Source: Cordylochernes scorpioides (taxonomy: Eukaryota > Arthropoda > Arachnida > Pseudoscorpiones > Chernetidae). From it: a stretch of 64,000 nt of DNA. Position 1 is the stretch's first letter, and every line of letters begins with the position of its first letter. Shown here one piece after another: positions 41,291 to 54,044 of the stretch. Both the position numbers and the translations under genes were made by a program. The stretch is from NCBI GenBank assembly GCA_030710605.1, contig CP092863.1, positions 137,858,994-137,922,993 on the forward strand, written 5' to 3'. Under the pieces are notes generated by a model. It had not been told where the DNA came from. It ran no database searches and worked only from the letters and a program-made list of their open reading frames with translations.

Positions 41291-41870
41291 GTATTTAAAA
41301 TGACGCCATTGTTTTATCTGATATGGAGGATTGTATCATTATGTATTCGCCGTAATAAAATTGTTAGGAGAGAGGCGGGTGCTCACGTGCCACTGTTCTA
41401 AACCTACTTGTTTTAGCTACATCTTTTCCCGGGTAGTTGGCGACTTCTGTACGCTCCAGGAACCTGGGTTACTTAAATAAATAAATAATAATACATCTTT
41501 TCCCGTGGACTTAACGGTAACTTTTTACAACTTATTTATTCCTTTTAACTTTCATGTATAATTATTTTTTACATAATTTAGTTTTGTATAATAATTTCCC
41601 ATACTTTCCTATCGTTGAAATTTCATACTTTTTGTTCTTGGAGATTATTTAAGACATTTAGTTAGAAGGTGTTCTTTATAAAACCATTAGTTTGTAAATA
41701 AACGTTAAAAAGACTTCTCGGATGTTTTATCCCAGTACATCAGGTCACCAGCGCAACAATATTATTCGCCAAGTAATAAGAAAAACGCGAACTTTTGGGA
41801 CAACCTTATATGTTGCCCTTATTTTTTATCCCTTTTAATTATTATTCAATTATTATTAAGGTTATTGAAA
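41291..41870. other. Spacer, no gene
   Basis: No feature recognised beyond a short AAATAAATAAATAATA tract. Confidence 0.4.
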
Positions 41871-41950
41871 AATTATTCCGATTGATGGCGTAAGCCATCA
41901 GCAAATTTTATTTTCACGATCATTATATACCTTTCTCTTATATTATCAAC
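41871..41950 (+). repeat. Penelope-like terminus fragment
   Basis: TTATTCCGATTGATGGCGTA and CCATCAGCAA match 15985-16020. Confidence 0.6.
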
Positions 41951-41994
41951 CTGATCCTAGCACAATTTCACTTTTGTACTAATTTTTAATTTTA

Positions 41995-42070
41995 AAAAGT
42001 CGGTGGACGAGTAGGTAACACCCTCGATTCCCGACAGTCATGAACCTGGATTGAATCCCGCGTTAAAATT
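41995..42070 (+). repeat. tRNA-like SINE head
   Basis: GTCGGTGGACGAGTAGGTAA followed by GATTGAATCCCGCG resembles A and B boxes of the SINE heads. No body follows. Confidence 0.5.
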
Positions 42071-43599
42071 TTGTTTAATATATGAATAACCTTCACATAT
42101 TATTCATTGTTTCAATTATCATAAACTAGGTTGCTCTTGTTGAGCGGTATCTAATAAAGTGATTTTGAAACCGGCTGTACAATTTTTTATAATGTTTTTT
42201 TGAACATATTTAGTTGAACATTTTTTTGTTGTTGTTCAAAGCTCTACCCCATTTAGTCAATACACCTTATAGCTATATTATCTTTACCTAAATGAATCCA
42301 TTGAAATCAATGTAAGCGAATTTATTTTCGTGGTAGTATAATGACCTATTAATTACGATTTGTAAAAAAATACAATAAAATGAATGACTTTGAGAAAGAG
42401 GGGTTTAAAATTAATTTGAGATTTTTTTTTGTGTGTTTCTTTCCCTAATCCTTACATTTAGAAGTAATTTAAAACCTCTACTTCGTAAAAAATATATATT
42501 TGTAATTGCAATTTTTATTTGTTCGGATTTAAAAGCTTAAAGAAAAATGACTTTTTTAAATTCAGATATAACATTTAAAAAATATTCTTTTTTTGATTGA
42601 TTCATTGTTTTAATTTAACATTTTAAAGATTTTTTTTGTTACATTGAGTTTTTTTTTAATGTTTTCATTCATTAGGTTTGGCAACACTGATATTATCGTC
42701 TGGTGCTTATATTTTGGCGCCAAAATTTTGTATAATCTTTTGAGGATAGTAATAAATATACTTTTTAACAGTATTTTTAGGTAAAATATAATTTAGAAAA
42801 TTTAAACAAATGTATATACGGATTATATATATATATTTCCTCCCGCGTCTAATAAGTCGATGCGGGGCATGAGATTGAATGTGAAGTTTATATAGCGAGT
42901 TATTCTTCACAGTTGATCAGGCTAAAACAAAGGCCTTATCTCTTCAGAATTCTCAACGAACAAGCTAGTGAACCGTCTGCTTAAAAAGAAGCTTCTTCGA
43001 CGTCTTCTTCTTTCTTCCATTGATTCTTTCTTATTGATTCAATCTTTGTTGGTGAACCTCTCGTACAGAACACTTCGCTCTTCCTTCTTTTAATTCAGAA
43101 ACATAATTCCAGTACAATTTTTCTCATTTGTGTACTTTATATATATATATATGTTGTAATATATTCCAATATATCTATGTCTCCATGTATTGTATAAATG
43201 TATAATGTAATTGCCAAAGTAACAAATAAAATTTCGAGTGAGTGACAGTCGATGCCAGAAGGAGGAAAGAGGTCCGAAAAACAAGTCGGGTTCCTAGGTG
43301 TGCCCTTTCTTACTCAAACAGATTAGTCGGCTTTGAGACACAATGATGGACAGACCCCTCTAGACAGATCTCTCCCCGACCAGGCGCCGGCTACACTCAC
43401 TCTCTGCCAATCTCTATGGTGCCATCCAACATGCCTCGTCTTTTTGTGTAATCCCAATCACGCCTGAAACCACTCTAATCATTGTGGCCACCACGACTGC
43501 AACCAACATGCCACACTACATTCATCCAACAGATACAACAACTATACATTACTACATATATATATATATATATAGTTCGGCGTTCACGCGCACCTATGG
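42071..43599. other. No gene seen; GC-richer stretch at 43240-43500
   Basis: Mostly AT-rich. The stretch 43240-43500 is richer in G and C (CCCCGACCAGGCGCCGGCTA) and ends at a TA microsatellite. I cannot assign it. No frame is convincing. Confidence 0.4.
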
Positions 43600-43860
43600 C
43601 CTTAAATACATATTTATTGGGTTTTTTCAAGAATCTTCAAAGATTAGTTTTTTGGTTGTCGATGTACAGCTTTCTCTACGCTGACGAGGGCCAACAGCCT
43701 GTAACGTGTACGTAGTTGTGGATTTTCTTGATTAATAAGAAAGGGTATTTGACCAATAATCTGAAATAATGGAAAAAATTCAACGATTAGTTGATATTTA
43801 TTCCGAAAGATGTCGTTAGCCATCAGCAACTTTTATTTGAAAGATCAGGAGATGTTTTTT
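43600..43860 (+). repeat. Penelope-like terminus with mutated hammerhead
   Basis: Related to 15830-16040 along its length, including TCTTGATTAATAAGAAAGG and TGATATTTATTCCGAAAG. Confidence 0.7.
43676..43715 (+). ncRNA. Hammerhead ribozyme, degenerate copy
   Basis: CTACG, CTGACGA, stem II GGGC/GCCT with loop CAACA, then GTAA where GAAA is needed, then CGTGTA and CGTAG. The core mutation should kill catalysis. Stem I still pairs fully, although both strands differ from the copy at 15869. Confidence 0.7.
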
Positions 43861-44763
43861 CTTCTCTCTTTGTGATTGGCTGAAGAGCTTCCCCATATTT
43901 ACATAAATCCATTTCTATTTATTGTTTATACTGAAGAGTTATTTTTGTGCAAATTCTTGTCTCAAAACTAACAAAAACTTTGAGAGGGTTTACCAATGAT
44001 GAGCCAGGGGTCCTCCTAATATATATTTTATCATTGAAGTATGAGGGTAGTAGAAATGTATTTAAAAAGAAACCGGTACCTTATAAATTGTTATATTTTT
44101 CAAATATCAGGTCTACCTATCACACATGAATTTAATCTCAAGATTTTTAAAATATCTTGCTTTCCAATGGACGAAATAAGAAATGTATTTACATATTATG
44201 TGGATTACCTGTTTCTTTGAGACAGATGTCAAGTCTGGAATTTCTCCTCAATTTCCCAACTGGGTAGATTGAAATGTGTGTTTAGCCATTTTTGTAATTT
44301 ATAGGTGTTGCCATAGAGTGATGCAAAACCCCGTGTAAAGGATAGATATTTATTGGAATTTGCATAATATTAGAAACTAAAAATCTAGTTGCATATATCC
44401 TGTGTGTTGTGTGTGAATGTGTAATTGACTAGACATACTATTAGATTGGGGCTTAGATTGAGTTGAGAGACTATATGTAGAACGAAGAGGAATTTTTCCA
44501 TATGCTAAGAAGATTTTGATTAAAAAATGTAATAACAATCTGGAACACGTCTCACTATAAACAAATCTAATTCTATATATAACTTTTGATCTTACTTAAT
44601 TGTAATATTCGTTTAGATAGATGTACGATTTAAAAAAACTCTTCTTGTAATTTGCATAATCGCATAAGCTCTCCTAGTTGCATATATCTCTAAATACGCA
44701 GTAGCGGCAAGGCTTAAGAGAGTGACTTAAGCAAGTAAGTAAGTACTTGGAAGTAATTGTTTC
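43861..44763. other. Spacer before copy B, no gene
   Basis: AT-rich. It includes a foldback-family fragment near 43970-44010. No coding signal is seen. Confidence 0.4.
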
Positions 44764-45229
44764 TCAGTTCGCCTTTGACCTTGACATTCTGACCTTCCCA
44801 AATGAAGTCGTCTGGTGACAAATTGAACTTCAGTTCCCCCCACGGCTGACATAATTGTCTTCCTGCCACCGCTTCCTAGTCTTTCCTTCTTCCTTTCAGT
44901 CGTTTGATATCTTCTGATAGTACATCCTCTCTCTTTACATTCTTGTTGAATCCTTGGTGCGCTTGCTCAGTATTTTGTCGAATTTATGCTTTAAAGTCCT
45001 TTAGTCTCAAATATATTTAATTTCTTTCATCCTGCTCGTTTAAAAAAAAGGTCAGATTCTCATATATGACAGCGGCTAGAAAGTTTATAGAGAAGTGCTA
45101 CTATAAGAAGATAGGCAATCAACCTAGTAAAAATATCAAAATCTTTTACTAAACATTGTTTTCAAGATATATAATTTTATAGGAGAAAACTTGAAGTTGA
45201 AAGATTTTGAAGTAGGCAGTTTATATGGT

Positions 45230-45515
45230 ACAGACCCTGATAATGATGGTGGGTAGTTAGCAACTGCTTTTACTCTAAATGCACCACAAGTCTACTAGTC
45301 TATGTAGAAAGCAGTTCGATTTTTACACTTACAAGTGTTCCTTAAACCCCCGTTTGGTTACTTACACTGGTGGGGTTTGGAGTTTAGCAAGAAACGGGGG
45401 CTATTGAGAGACAATTTTTGTTTCTTCAGAAAAAAAAAAAAAAAGGCCAATACCAGGATTCGATCCTGGTTTGTGGTTGTCGAAAATCGACAGTTTCCAT
45501 TATTCCTACGTTCAA
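45230..45515 (-). repeat. tRNA-derived SINE, copy B
   Basis: Matches 451-740, including the B-box motif GGATCGAATCCTGG on the minus strand. Confidence 0.75.
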
Positions 45516-45803
45516 CAAACCCCAACAACAATGTTGACAAAACCTATAGGTTCCAGGAAAGAATTCTCTGAGGTTCCCTTTCCAAAATCCTCACACAGAA
45601 CGTAGATGACACGGGTCTCTCCTGGAAATAGACACTTATTAGAGTTAGTATTTTTCAGTTAAAGTATTTTTATTCTCTAAAAAATAGCCATTCAGGGGAA
45701 TTTTACTGCTATTTATTATCGTAAAGATAGAGGCTGCCTAGCTGGCGTTCATAGTTCTCCAAATAACTGGACGAAGTATCTTTGATTTGTTATTTATTAA
45801 TTA

Positions 45804-46341
45804 CACTCATGCACAACACTTAGGGAAGTTATACCTTTTAGCATGTATATCAGGATTCAGACAATAACTCTGAAATATATTACAGTGACCTTTATTGAAG
45901 ACACACGAGATAACCAAGCGTGAACAAAACTTAAGGAAGTTGTACCTTTTAGCATGTATATCAGGATTCAGACAATAACTCTGAAAGATATTACAGTGAC
46001 CTTTATTGAAGACACGAGATAACCAAGTGTGAACAAAACTTAAGGAAGTTGTGCCTTTTACCATGTATATTGTGATTCAGACAAGAACTCTGAAATATAT
46101 TACAGTGACCTTTATTGAAGACACACGAGATAACCAAGTGCGAACAAAACTTAAGGAAGTTGTACTTTTTAGCATGTATATCAGGATTCAGACAATAACT
46201 CTGAAAGATATTACAGTGACCTTTATTGAAGACACACGAGATAACCAAATGTAAACAAAATTGCCTCGTATCCTTAAAAAAAAAAACAGAAGATCGGCTA
46301 GTTCAAAGACTTTCCACTTCCTCGAGTTTTGTCCATAAGTG
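45804..46341. mobile_element. TIR element with four 111-bp repeats, copy B
   Basis: Same element and ends as 1044-1470, but with four units instead of three. One of them has lost 3 bp (GACACGAGATAACC where others have GACACACGAGATAACC). Confidence 0.75.
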
Positions 46342-47430
46342 TGTTAAACATTTTTTATTGCATATATAATCAACAAAAACTCTTACGCTCTGCAAATCTT
46401 TGCAGCTCAAATTTAGTAACTACATACACTGGCAATTATGTATATCTGATGTCTTAAAATGTCTTGAGTGTGTGAGAGATTGCTCTTTAAATAAAGGAAG
46501 CTTTCGGAGGGGTTATCTTTCTCAAGAACGCGCGGTGTATTGTGGGAGTCCAGACGATCCTTCCACCAATCAGAAGCGAGGTAATGGTCTGAAAGGAGAT
46601 ACCATTGTAGAACCTATCTCTAGGCATTCATCGCGCCATTGAAAGGATCCAATTGGTGAAATCCTCCTCCCCACCCTCCATTAAATTTGCTGAAGAGATA
46701 GAATTACGCCATTGTTTCAACCTTCTTTGTTGACGGCAAAGGTAAATACCAATGTACAAAGGAATACAGATTTGGATAAACCTCTTGTTGCAGATTTTAT
46801 AGCATTTTTGACTATCGTCTGTTGATAACTTTCAATGAGATAGCATTCCTCATCTCTCTACGGTTTATTTTATCTCTTTCTTGGTGAAGAGCTATCTACG
46901 AAAGCTCAAATTCGACTTGGGATGATTTATTCTAAAATTATCACTTTTTTTTATGATAAATATAAAACTCTCGATGAAATATCTTTATTTTTGAGATTTT
47001 ACTTCTTTCTCTTTGCTCAAATATATGCGTTGAACTTGTACAATTCTGTATACAAATGATGGCAGGTCTAAGGCTTATATTCTCGTCAAGCAAATTTCTA
47101 CAATTGCAGAAGTATATTTCCACAGTTTCATTTAAACACCAATGTCAAGAATAAACCTTCAAGTACAGATACTATATAAACCGAATGAACAATAGGTATA
47201 ACGATATGGTGTATTAAATTGGCGAAATCGCTAAAAATGTTCACCACAGATTAGCAAACCCTTTCCACAATTCTCTTTTTCATATTCAGTTCAATAATTG
47301 CACAAATACGTTCATTATGTAAATAAAAAATCAATAGTGTTAAAAAGTTCCATTCTATACACACTGAGTGCTCTATGCGTATATTGTTTAGTTATTATCA
47401 AATCACTCTGATAGATAACTAGAGAGAGAA
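46342..47430. other. Spacer shared with copy A, no gene
   Basis: Equivalent to 1471-2540. It has scattered substitutions and small indels relative to copy A. Confidence 0.5.
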
Positions 47431-47860
47431 GTGGGAAAGAGAGAGATAAGTCTATCGGAGAAGAATCCAAGTTAACTTATAAAGTTTATGTATGCAGAAA
47501 ACGGTTATAAACGTCCATTATGTAAAAAAGAACAAGATCGTTGAAAAATTCCATCTATACACAGAGTACACTATGTATATTGTTTAGGTAGTATTAAATC
47601 TCTCAAATAGAGAGATAGGGAGAAGGGGGAAAGAAAAACATGTTTAGCATAAAGTTAATGTATGGAGAGAAAACGGTTATAAACGTCCATTATGTAAAAA
47701 GAACAATAGCGTTGTAAAGTTTCATCCTCTACACACGGAATGTATGTTTAGTTGTTATCAATTCTAATAGAGAAATAGAGAGAAGAGGGGAAGAAAGACA
47801 TGTCTAGGCAGAACCCAAACTAAATTATAAATGTATGCAGAGAAAACGGTTATAATCCAT
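47431..47860. repeat. Tandem array, about 3 units (copy B)
   Basis: AAAACGGTTATAA at about 47497, 47669 and 47842. This is four units fewer than the copy A array 2455-3690. Confidence 0.85.
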
Positions 47861-48406
47861 ATTTATGGAAGTGTCCAATAACCAGTCTGGACTGACCTTG
47901 ACTCTGCTGAAGTGGCTTCAAAACATCCTTCTCCTTTTTTTGGTCGTCATTCGAGTGGATTGCTTGATGTGGGTGAGAAGGAAAGAAAAACTACTCGCCT
48001 TTATAAATGAACTGTAGACTTTTTTGTCTACTCACGGTGTGAGGTATTCTAGTTTTGTTCAGTTCGTCTAACTACTCCTTTTTGTCACACACACTTCTTT
48101 ATCAATATTTTAATATGCCTCAATTCATACCACGTTTGGATACAGAATGGTACAAGTTTAACGCTTATATTTGAGTAAAGAGAGAGATATAACTAAAATT
48201 TAAAAAATAAAGATATTTATAAAACAATATAATGTGGCTTATGATTGTAGAAACGACATTTGACACAATTATCCCGCAAATGTTTCTTTTGGACAAAAAA
48301 AAAATCGAAATTTATTTTAAAGAGAAATAACGATTATTTCTAACCTTAAGGATGAGGTATGAAAGAATAAATTGTGAAGAGTAATGGTAAATGGAAAAAT
48401 AAAGTT

Positions 48407-48479
48407 TCCAAGGATGGGAATCGAACCCACAGTGTTCCGCTTACCGGGCAGATGCCATGTCCACTTAGGCTACCCTGGA
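48407..48479 (-). tRNA. tRNA-like sequence inside foldback, copy B
   Basis: Same as 4235-4306 but with one extra T in the D-loop region (CACTTAGG). It lies within the same inverted arms (about 48240-48545). Confidence 0.55.
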
Positions 48480-49205
48480 CATATTTTTCGTTCAAAAGAA
48501 ACATTTGCGGGATAATTTACAAATGTCGTTTCTATAAAGATATTTATTCGAGAGTTTTCATATTTAGTATAAAAAAAATCATGATTAATTTTAGAATGAA
48601 TTCTCCAAAGTCGAATCAAATTTAAGCTTTCGTAGATAGTTCTTTATCAAGAAAGAGATAAACCTTTGAAATGGGGGATGCTATCGAATTAAAAAGTGGA
48701 TTTACGGTTTTAAAGATATCTTTTTTTTTAAACTAAAATTTATGATTTTTTAAAATATTGGTCTTATTGATTTTTTTCAAAAATATTCTAAAATTATTCA
48801 ATTTCAAATTCACAACCACTCTACGAAATTATTCTATTGTAAATTTATATCAATTTTTATTCAGTTTTTGTTAGTCTGGAAAATATATATTATTATATTT
48901 AAAGTGAGTAGTCCAATTATTTTCTCTTTTTTTAAATTATTATTTTAAAAATCTATGGCCGCCATTTTAAAATAAAAATCCAGACGTATGTTTACTAAAA
49001 AATGTTCATTTATATTGATAATTTGTCAAAGAAACCTATTTTTTAAAGGTCGTTTTATTGGTGTTTCCTTTGTTGTGAGGACAATGTGTATTTATGGCCA
49101 AAAGATGCTTTTCCAATCGTCTGCTCTAAAATAAAAGGTCGTTTGGGACTTTAATAATTGAAACAAATAAGGCCTAAGGGAAGTAGCTTCCTTAAAAGGA
49201 CCCCC
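48480..49205. other. AT-rich spacer shared with copy A
   Basis: Equivalent to 4307-5040. No gene is seen. Confidence 0.45.
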
Positions 49206-49745
49206 CATGTCGATTATAAAACACTTTAACAGCTGGAAAATTTGAGAACTTTTTTCGAAAAAATGTCTTTGTTGAAATGTCTAAGAGTAAGTGACAATAT
49301 GGCTATCAATATTTCATTTTTTAAAAGATAATTCTTCCTCTTTCTAACCAGTTAGTAAAAAACACTTTAACAGCTGGAAAATTTTAGAACTTTTTCGAAA
49401 AAATATGTCTTAAAGGATTGAAATGTCTGAGAATGAGTAACTATATGTTTATCAATATTTCCTTTTTTTAAGCATTATTTCTATTTCTCCACCCACAGTT
49501 AGTAAAAAACACTTAAACAGCTGGAATATTTGAGAACTTTCTTCGTAAAAATGTCTTGAAGGATTGAAATGACTGAGTCAGTGACTATATGGTTATCAAT
49601 ATTTCCTTTTTTAAAAAAGATCATTCTTCCTCTCTCTAACCAGTTAGTAAAAAACACTTTAACAGCTGAAATATTTGAGAACATTTTCGAAAAAATGTCT
49701 TAAAGGATTGAAATTTCTAAGAATGAGTGATTATATGGTTATCAA
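49206..49745. repeat. 150-bp tandem array, about 3.5 diverged units (copy B)
   Basis: AACACTTTAACAGCTGG and close variants at 49221, 49361, 49509 and 49655. Units differ by many substitutions and indels, unlike the homogenised copy A array. Confidence 0.85.
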
Positions 49746-50131
49746 TACAAGAAATACTTTTATTTCCTATTTTGAAGAGTATTCTTTAATAAGTTAGAGT
49801 ATTTAAAATTTTGTTGGAAGTTTTTATATGTATTCTCTATTTAATTTATGTGTAAAAATGGTGGAGTAACATAACTGTTGTATATCGTGGGGAAAACATT
49901 AAAATATCATCAAATATTATCTCTATAGATAAAAATTATTGAATTAGAGTGTTCATCAGTGGTAAACCATCTCAGCGGTTTAACTAAATTAAACTACAGA
50001 CCGCTTTACTATTGTATTGGATTGGTTTTCTTATATATCCTGCACATTTACTATGGAAGGCAACTTAGGGATGTTTATTATAAAATAAATGAAGCTTCCA
50101 GTGTTAGGTTTCTTGTGCAACTTTTTATGTT

Positions 50132-50163
50132 CAAGCTTTCGGACTTGTCAGTCCTTCAACAGG
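50132..50163 (-). ncRNA. Hammerhead-like motif, degenerate (copy B)
   Basis: Identical arrangement to 6284-6315. Confidence 0.4.
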
Positions 50164-50338
50164 ATTATCACGTTAACAACTTAATAATAAATACAATTTT
50201 ATATGCACATTATTATATACATATTTTAAATACTTATTATATATTGAGAGAAAAATATATCACATTATTTCTGTTAGTTGTTAGGGATGTTTAGGGAACC
50301 TATGGACATAAGCTTATAGGCCTGTAGATTTGCATATA

Positions 50339-51074
50339 CAGTGGTACCTCGACATACGAGCGCCCCAACATACGAGTTTTTCGAGATACGAGCCGACGAG
50401 CAAGTGATTTTTTGCTTTTAATTACGAGCGAAATTCGAGATACGAGTTCGGTAGTAACACGCAGTCGCGCCATCACGCGCACATCCAGGAACTGACGACT
50501 GAGGAGATACAAGAGTTACAGTCACAGCAGCATACTGAGGTTATGCAAGTAATTGGTTTTGAGGAGTCAGAGGAGAAGGTTATTTCTACAAGTGAGATAA
50601 AGGAGATCTTAGGAATTTGGGAGAGAGTTTCACAGTTCGTGGAAAAAAAAAACACCCAGAAAAGGTTGCAACAGGTCGTGCATCTTACCTTTTTAATGAC
50701 ACTTGCCTAACTCATTTCCGGAACATTCTGAGAGGGAGGAAGAAACAAACCTCCTTGGACATGTTTTTTTCTAAACGGCCTACAGGTGAAATCGAGAAAA
50801 ATGTAGCGAAAAAGGCAAAGACCAGTGAGGATATCTAATTTATTTCTTTACATTCTCTTTTTTGTTTTTGTGCAATAAATATTTGATATTTATAAATACG
50901 TTTTTATTATTTAAAACCACGTAACAAAAATAACTGGGGTGACATTTTGGAGGTTTGAACGGATTAACGGTAGTTCAATTGTTTTGTATGGTGAAATTTG
51001 CTTCGAGATACGAGTAATTCAAGATACGAGTAAGGTTGCGGAACGAATTAAACTCGTATGTCGAGGTACCACTG
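50339..51074 (+). mobile_element. Tigger/pogo-type DNA transposon, internally deleted (copy B only)
   Basis: Inverted ends start CAGTGGTACCTCGACATACG and lie between TA dinucleotides (50337-50338 and 51075-51076). At 736 bp it is too short for a complete element. It retains the C-terminal coding part of a Tigger-type transposase. It is inserted in the same TA-rich spot where copy A has a Helitron. Confidence 0.9.
50617..50838 (+). pseudogene. Tigger/pogo transposase C-terminal fragment
   Basis: The frame contains HPEKVATGRASYLFNDTC and RKKQTSLDMFFSK, typical of the C-terminal tail of Tigger-type transposases. The DDE catalytic core and DNA-binding domains are absent, so it cannot transpose on its own. 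The apparent start is arbitrary. The element appears to have arisen by internal deletion, because both ends are intact. Confidence 0.75.
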
Positions 51075-51300
51075 TATATGTCGTGGTCAAATGAAGAGGC
51101 GCAACCGTTATGCCAAGCGAACAGCGCACACCGCGATGTCTGCCACCTTTATTTTTTGTACAGTTTTTATAGATGGATGAATTTGCATATTTACATTTTA
51201 ACACAAGCTTAACATATTTACATACTTCTTTTGACGAAAAAATATCATATCTCTTGGGCATTAATTATACAAATTATGACATATATATATATTTGCTTAT
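51075..51300. other. Spacer shared with copy A
   Basis: Equivalent to 7450-7668. No gene. Confidence 0.45.
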
Positions 51301-51376
51301 CCCTAGTACACGTGGTACAGGCCATGATAATCATGGTGGGTAGTTAGCGACTGCTTTTACATGTGAAAAGCAGATG
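51301..51376 (-). repeat. SINE 3' fragment
   Basis: CCCTAGTACACGTGGTACAG, then CATGATAATCATGGTGGG, then CGACTGCTTTTACATG is the reverse complement of the SINE tail, here close to the family consensus. Absent from copy A because of the deletion there. Confidence 0.75.
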
Positions 51377-51816
51377 TATTTATATAAAGTTCTGGAGGGT
51401 AGAAACAAATGGAAAGAAGAACTCTATGAAGAATTGGATTGATGAATTGAATGTAAAGCTATGAAGAGAAATGAAGAACTCAGGTTAGAAGAACCAATGT
51501 AGACATCAACATTACCATAACTATATTGAAAGATTATAAACTCAAAAGGAGCTTGTATGAAAAAGTGAAAGTTGTATAAGCTTATGATTTTGCTTTGTTT
51601 TAAAAATGAATCGATGTTGGTTCCATATGCTTGAATTGAATATTACACCTTAGTTCTATATATGTTATTACTTAAAAGGGAACAAAACGAAACTACAAAT
51701 TTGCAAATGATTTGATAACTAACAAAGAAAAAAATAATAAATATAATAAATGATTATGATAAAAAAATTGAATATGTCTGCCAGAAAAATGATTCTATGA
51801 ATTAAAAAATAAAATA
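51377..51816. other. Copy B-only spacer, no gene
   Basis: AT-rich, no feature recognised. It is missing from copy A. Confidence 0.4.
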
Positions 51817-52036
51817 CAGTAGACTCTCCTATAACGCGAATTTTTACAACGCGATAAAAAAAATTGCGACAAATTTATTTATACAACGCGAATTTTCGTT
51901 TAACGCGTTATAAAATAAAACAATTTACCCTAACAACATTCGCGTTATACAAGTTTTATTTCGTACAACGCGAATTCCTATAACGCGATTTCATACAACA
52001 CGGAACACATTAATCGTGTTATAGGAGAGTTTACTG
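51817..52036. mobile_element. Complete ACAGTA-type MITE (copy B)
   Basis: Inverted ends CAGTAGACTCTCCTATAACG and CGTGTTATAGGAGAGTTTACTG lie between TA dinucleotides. Length is 220 bp. The interior is rich in ACGCGA motifs. Copy A keeps only the right half (7671-7782). Confidence 0.85.
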
Positions 52037-52884
52037 TAATAACAAACTTAACATATAAATTTCAAACAGAGCTTCTTCTATAGAACATGTTTATTTTGCG
52101 AGCTTTCGAACGACATCATCTTCAACGGGCTAAAGAACCAATGTAGATCATGTCAAGAGAAAGCAAGCTGCCAAAGAATCTACAGAGAGTACAGAAGCTC
52201 AACTACCACAAACTTTTCCTTTGAAGCCATAAATAGATTATTCAATCCACTCTTAACATGATCCACATTGGTTTTATTCCCTCTAAAATGCATTTCTGAG
52301 AAAGCTAATAAAAAATATTCAAAATAAAATTAAAAGTTTAAAGAAGGAGATGAAAATTTAATAAATAATAAAAGTTCTCGCTAAAGCTTTCAAGCATTTT
52401 CTGAAAATTTAAAATAGCTCTTTATCTCTCTTTACGGCTTTTAAAATCCCCAAGACACTCTGATGTTGAAGCTATGTATAGATGTTTCATTGTCATCTAT
52501 TTTTAGGCCTATCTAAGCCTAATAAAGATATCTTTTTTTTAAAGTATGACAAAAATAGAATCTATTTTTAGATTTTTATATGGGTGTTGAGATTTTATAT
52601 GTGTTTTTTCCTGGCTTTAACTACTTTCTATTTTAAAGTTCTGTCGTCTTAAAACCGGATTTCTTAGAAACTTCACAAAAGTTTAGTATTTGAGGCTTAG
52701 TTATACTCGACTTTTCCTCGGTCGCATGTGCGACGCATAATCTGGCTTTGTCACCGACCCAAGTCCGCTAGTGTTGCAGAGACAGTCGATAGATAGCGCT
52801 TAGTTTTTGGCGTCTATTTTGACGGGAGAGGTGACCTCTTTTTATAGATCAAATTGACACCCGCCAAAATATTCATATCATATG
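52037..52884. other. Spacer shared with copy A
   Basis: Equivalent to 7783-8633. The hammerhead-like motif of 7844-7879 is present but its stem is broken here (AACGACATCATC). Confidence 0.45.
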
Positions 52885-53106
52885 CACTCATGGACAAAAC
52901 TAAATGAAGTGGAAAGACTTTGATATCGCCGGTCGTCTCTCTTTTTTTTTTTTTTTTTTTTTTTAAGGAGACAGAGGCAATTTTGTTCACACTTGGTTAT
53001 CTCGTGTGTCTTCAATAAAGATCACTGTAATATCTTTCAGAATTATTGTCTGAATCCCAATATACATGCTGAAAGTTACAACTTCCTTAAGTTTTGTCCA
53101 TGAGTG
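52885..53106. mobile_element. TIR element with one 111-bp unit (copy B)
   Basis: Same as 8634-8842, with a longer poly-T tract in the left part. Confidence 0.75.
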
Positions 53107-54044
53107 TATATAAAGTCTTATTACATGGAATTTAATACCTTTCATCAGTTTACTATATGAGACTTCCTGGTTGGTTCTTTGCCCCAATTTTTTGGAAGTT
53201 TATCGCCTTTTTTATAATACATTCCTCATTTTGATGGTTTATGTTCTAATATATTAGAGATTTCTTTTTTTAAATCACGTTAGCTATTTTTTAATTTTAA
53301 AATGTAGGTCATCTATATTGGAAATTTGTTGTAAATATTAAACATGAGTTCGTTGACGTATTCTTGAAATGTTGTTTTCTAAGACCTATTCTCCTTCTTT
53401 CAAATGGCTCGTAGAAGAATTTATAGCTACATATGGTAAAAATACATTTTTTACATCGAAAAATAGTGTTTTAAAAACATTTATGATTGTTTATTGTACC
53501 TCCTTTCTGTTAAATAAACCATTACAATATATCAATATAGGTATATATATATGTGTGAAAAAGTAAAAAATAAAAATGTCAGGTGCTGATATTGAAAACA
53601 ACGAAGGCATATCCTGACCAAAAAATCTTTTTGGTTCCAGAGGCTTCTTGGGAAATCAAGAATGGGTATTTAAGGCCAAATTTGCGTAAATACGCTTAAC
53701 ATGTGGATAATAATATTATAAAATATTGCTGAGATAGAAAATTATTTGCTTATTTTGTTTTAATACAAGTATTTTGCCAATGGTATGCAGACGTGGAAAC
53801 TCTTTTGAATAAAATACAATAACTTGAAACTTACTAATTGATTTGATAATTGATCTGATAAAATCAACTTAAGGCAAAAAGAAGGAAGAAAACAAAAGAT
53901 TTAAAACGTATTTACATATTTACAAAAACAGGAAAACAACAACAATGTATTTATATAAGCTACGCTATCTGGCGGTCGACTTTACAGAGAATTTCTAGAA
54001 CAATATGTTTTAAAATTAAATTTTAAAAATTTACATAATATAAC
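53107..54044. other. Spacer including the empty Gypsy site
   Basis: Continuous match to copy A on both sides of the Gypsy element. The unoccupied site lies at about 53588-53594 (CTGATATTGAAAACAACG). The short LTR-like insertion of copy A is also missing here (about 53815). Confidence 0.85.
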
